Shown piece by piece: positions 6,162 to 8,043 of a stretch of DNA of 8,043 nt; positions within the stretch are counted from its first letter, which is position 1, and every line of letters begins with the position of its first letter. Below the pieces are notes generated by a model. It saw nothing but the letters and a program-made list of their open reading frames with translations, did not search any database and was not told the DNA's origin. The stretch is from an uncultured bacterium (lineage in GTDB: Bacteria > Hydrogenedentota > Hydrogenedentia > Hydrogenedentales > SLHB01): contig CALEZK010000385.1 of NCBI GenBank assembly GCA_937928585.1, forward strand, positions 1-8,043, read 5' to 3'. Position numbers and translations under genes: made by a program.

Positions 6162-7600
6162 CGCATCCACCCGATTCAAATTTCCTGGTGCCATTGGTGA
6201 TGTTTGGATGGCCTTTCGTGTTGGTCGCCATGTTCATGATGATGCCGTCGCGCCGGGCGGTAATTGTGGGCCTGATTACTGCCTGGCTGTTCTTGCCCGT
6301 CGCGGAATATCAGTTCCGGGGCATTCCGGAATACAACAAAATGACGGCGACGAGTATATCGCTGTTCCTTGCGACGCTTTTCTTCGATCCAACCCGTGTC
6401 CTTTCGTTCCGTCCCAAGTGGATCGATCTGCCCATGCTGATCGTCTGCTTCTGCCCGCTGGCCTCGTCTCTTACCAATGGACTCGGCTTGTACGATGGAC
6501 TCTCCGAGTCCAACGGCCAACTAATGAAATGGGGATTGCCCTATTTTCTCGGGCGCGTGTATTTCACGGACTATCAATCCATGCGCGAATTGGCCGTGGG
6601 TGTTTTCATTGGCGGCCTGATATATCTTCCATTCTGCTGGTTCGAAATGCGGATGAGTCCACAGCTCCATCGCATGACTTATGGTTACCATCAACACGCC
6701 TTCGTCCAAACCATTCGTATGGGCGGCTATCGCCCCATGATTTTTCTTCAACACGGTCTGATGGTCGGCATGTGGATGACCACGGCAACGCTATGCGGAC
6801 TCGCCCTGTGGCAAACCAAGGTGCTAACCTCGATACGCGGTATTCCGATGTGGATGATCCTCAGCGTACTCGGCGTCACGACGATTATGTGCCGCAGCAC
6901 TGGCGCCATTCTGTTGCTCATGGCAGGCGTTGGCGTGTTCATTACGATCCGATACATGCGCACCTCCCTTGGCCTCGTCGCGCTCGCAGGAGTATGCGCC
7001 TTCTACATCGCCGTGCGCGCCTTTGGGATCTGGGACGGTTCCGAGATGATTGACGCGACGAACAGCGTCTTCGGGGCGGAACGCGCCCAGTCAGTTGCTA
7101 CCCGCGTTTACAACGAAGAGGCGCTGACCCAGAAAGCGCGAATCCAGCCCGTATTTGGTTGGGGGGGATGGGGGCGTTCCCGCATCCACAATGAAAGCGG
7201 AAAAGACATAACCATCACCGACAGCCAATGGGTAATTACTTTAGGCGCAAACGGACTACTTGGAATGACCGCGATGCTCGCCGCGGTGCTGTTGCCCGCA
7301 ATTCTCCTTGCACGAAAAGTTCCGCCCGCGTGGTGGAACCATCCAGTCGCGTCGCCCGTCGCCGCGCTGGCAGTGGTCGTCGTGCTGTGGATGGCAGACA
7401 ACACCATGAATGCGATGTTCAATCCCGTCTACGTCGTCATCATCGGAGGGTTGGCGGGACTCCGTCCGCTTTCCCAGTTGGACTTGCCTTCGCTAGCCGT
7501 GCGGCGCGTAGTGACAAGACGCCCGCATGTGCCCCGTCGAAAGAAGGGACGACCCGTACCGCCGCGCGCCCAACCCGCGCAAGAGCCGCGCGCATTCTGA
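6158..7600 (+). CDS. O-antigen ligase/polymerase-like membrane protein (Wzy/WaaL superfamily)
   Basis: This 480-residue integral membrane protein has about 11-12 hydrophobic segments, near 8-29, 34-49, 62-77, 90-107, 125-135, 144-163, 195-217, 230-246, 248-264, 270-288, 358-386, 399-413 and 416-436. A large polar, probably periplasmic loop spans about 289-357. It contains RVYNEEALTQKARIQPVFGWGGWG, given here as residues 316-339, which matches the pattern seen before the last helices of O-antigen ligase-like proteins. R192, H199 and the RSTGA at 246-250 are candidate functional residues by analogy with WaaL/Wzy, where loop Arg and His residues matter. The family either polymerises repeat units on the periplasmic side or transfers finished glycan to an acceptor; sequence alone does not decide. 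The C-terminus (about 447-472) is a very basic, proline-rich tail, presumably cytoplasmic. The start is set by the ATGA overlap with the GT4 gene, with an AGG only three bases upstream. The gene ends the plus-strand operon. Confidence 0.87.
   Translation: MTHPPDSNFLVPLVMFGWPFVLVAMFMMMPSRRAVIVGLITAWLFLPVAEYQFRGIPEYNKMTATSISLFLATLFFDPTRVLSFRPKWIDLPMLIVCFCPLASSLTNGLGLYDGLSESNGQLMKWGLPYFLGRVYFTDYQSMRELAVGVFIGGLIYLPFCWFEMRMSPQLHRMTYGYHQHAFVQTIRMGGYRPMIFLQHGLMVGMWMTTATLCGLALWQTKVLTSIRGIPMWMILSVLGVTTIMCRSTGAILLLMAGVGVFITIRYMRTSLGLVALAGVCAFYIAVRAFGIWDGSEMIDATNSVFGAERAQSVATRVYNEEALTQKARIQPVFGWGGWGRSRIHNESGKDITITDSQWVITLGANGLLGMTAMLAAVLLPAILLARKVPPAWWNHPVASPVAALAVVVVLWMADNTMNAMFNPVYVVIIGGLAGLRPLSQLDLPSLAVRRVVTRRPHVPRRKKGRPVPPRAQPAQEPRAF
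7161..7174 (+). repeat. G-rich tract (G7-AT-G5) inside the ligase-like gene
   Basis: A run of seven G (7161-7167), then AT, then five G (7170-7174), preceded by GGTT. It encodes the glycine/tryptophan motif around W335-G339, in the conserved periplasmic loop. The tract is plainly visible. Any role as a slippage site or structured DNA is inference, and the protein motif alone may explain it. Confidence 0.5.
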
Positions 7601-7610
7601 TCAGTTGGTG
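7601..7610. other. Convergent junction of the operon and the minus-strand gene
   Basis: Ten bases separate the ligase-like gene's TGA (7598-7600) from the minus-strand gene's TAA (7611-7613 read in reverse). An 8-base palindrome, CTGATCAG (7597-7604), straddles the first stop. I see no GC stem followed by a T-run for either direction, so transcripts from both sides may read into each other. Confidence 0.6.
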
Positions 7611-8043
7611 TTACGGCAAGTAGCGCTTTATCAGGTCACTGCGCTCGCGGAAGACTTCTACGTCATTAAATCGCGCGCCATTTGCGCCCGCGACGCGAAT
7701 GAGTTCCGCAAGCTTTCCGCGATCACGCGCCAAACCCGCGAGCGATTCTCCCAGTGCTTTCCAATCTTCCAAAGGCACGAATAGACCGCCGCCATGACCC
7801 TCGATCAAATCCATCGCATAGGCATTGTTGTATCCGACAATAGGCGTTCCCGACAGCAACGATTCGAGTAAACAACGCGGAGATTCCGGCGTCAAATGCG
7901 CAAAGGGCATGACGTGACCCTTTCGTAGGACTTCTAGAACCACCGCGCGATCGCTCACAAAACCGGGAGCATTAAAATGATCGCCTAATCCGGAATCCGC
8001 CGCCAGCGCACGCATTTCCTCCAGCATCGGACCGTCGCCAATC
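7611..8043 (-). CDS. Family 4 glycosyltransferase, C-terminal part (5'-partial)
   Basis: The frame stays open to the window edge, and the residues before the first in-window ATG (8025-8027) read IGDGP. IGDGPMLEEM is the classic GT4 strand and turn at the start of the donor-binding half. The gene therefore begins beyond 8043, and only about 143 C-terminal residues are visible. The visible part holds the GT-B donor domain: a PGFVSD segment, HLTPESPRCLLESLLSGTPI in place of the usual EX7E region, a GYNNAYAMDLI segment, the GHGGGLFVP loop, and closing helices ending in LIKRYLP. The two Glu residues of the donor motif are separated by six residues rather than seven. It is predicted to be a cytoplasmic retaining sugar transferase, probably serving the same glycan locus, but it is transcribed in the opposite direction and so is separately controlled. 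No frameshift is seen in the visible part. Confidence 0.9.
   Translation of the reverse strand, partial: IGDGPMLEEMRALAADSGLGDHFNAPGFVSDRAVVLEVLRKGHVMPFAHLTPESPRCLLESLLSGTPIVGYNNAYAMDLIEGHGGGLFVPLEDWKALGESLAGLARDRGKLAELIRVAGANGARFNDVEVFRERSDLIKRYLP

Noticed and set aside
6148..7053. 301-residue plus-strand open frame in another frame over the ligase-like gene
   Set aside because: It is Arg/His-rich without domain or membrane pattern. The 6158 frame has a convincing polytopic membrane protein.
7564..7580. Small hairpin GCGCG/CGCGC as a terminator of the operon
   Set aside because: Only five base pairs, inside the coding region about 20 bases before the stop, and not followed by a T-run.

Overview
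The window is part of a surface-polysaccharide (capsule, exopolysaccharide or O-antigen-like) biosynthesis and export locus from a bacterium that is probably Gram-negative. By eye the DNA is moderately GC-rich (high fifties percent), and coding density is almost complete. The gene set is a large TPR protein, a Wzx-type flippase, GT2 and GT4 glycosyltransferases and a Wzy/WaaL-type membrane enzyme. This resembles the exosortase/PEP-CTERM-linked or Wzx/Wzy loci of environmental Gram-negative lineages. No taxonomic marker is present. Any phylum guess (for example Hydrogenedentota, Planctomycetota or a deltaproteobacterial group) is only an impression.

Layout: (1) 1-2716 (+), a TPR solenoid protein cut at its 5' end by the window edge; (2) 2716-4098 (+), a MOP-superfamily flippase; (3) 4095-5012 (+), a GT2 glycosyltransferase; (4) 5022-6161 (+), a GT4 glycosyltransferase; (5) 6158-7600 (+), an O-antigen ligase/polymerase-like membrane protein; (6) 7611-8043 (-), the C-terminal part of another GT4 glycosyltransferase, cut at its 5' end by the window edge. 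The five plus-strand genes overlap by 1 or 4 bases, or are separated by 9 bases, so they almost certainly form one operon with translational coupling. The promoter lies upstream of the window. The sixth gene converges on the operon with 10 bases between the two stop codons.

How the genes may work together (inference from families): the GT2 and GT4 enzymes add sugars to a lipid-linked oligosaccharide on the cytoplasmic face. The flippase moves it across the inner membrane. The Wzy/WaaL-like protein polymerises it or transfers it to an acceptor on the periplasmic face. The TPR protein is a candidate scaffold or assembly factor for polymer export. The initiating phosphoglycosyltransferase, the Wza/Wzc-type export components and nucleotide-sugar enzymes are not in the window.

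There are no RNA genes, mobile elements, CRISPR arrays or convincing terminators, and no gene-free stretch longer than 10 bases. I did not find a clearly new system. The points most worth a second look are the TPR protein as operon partner, the TPR-like tail of the GT2, the altered Glu spacing in the minus-strand GT4, and whether the membrane enzyme is a ligase or a polymerase.
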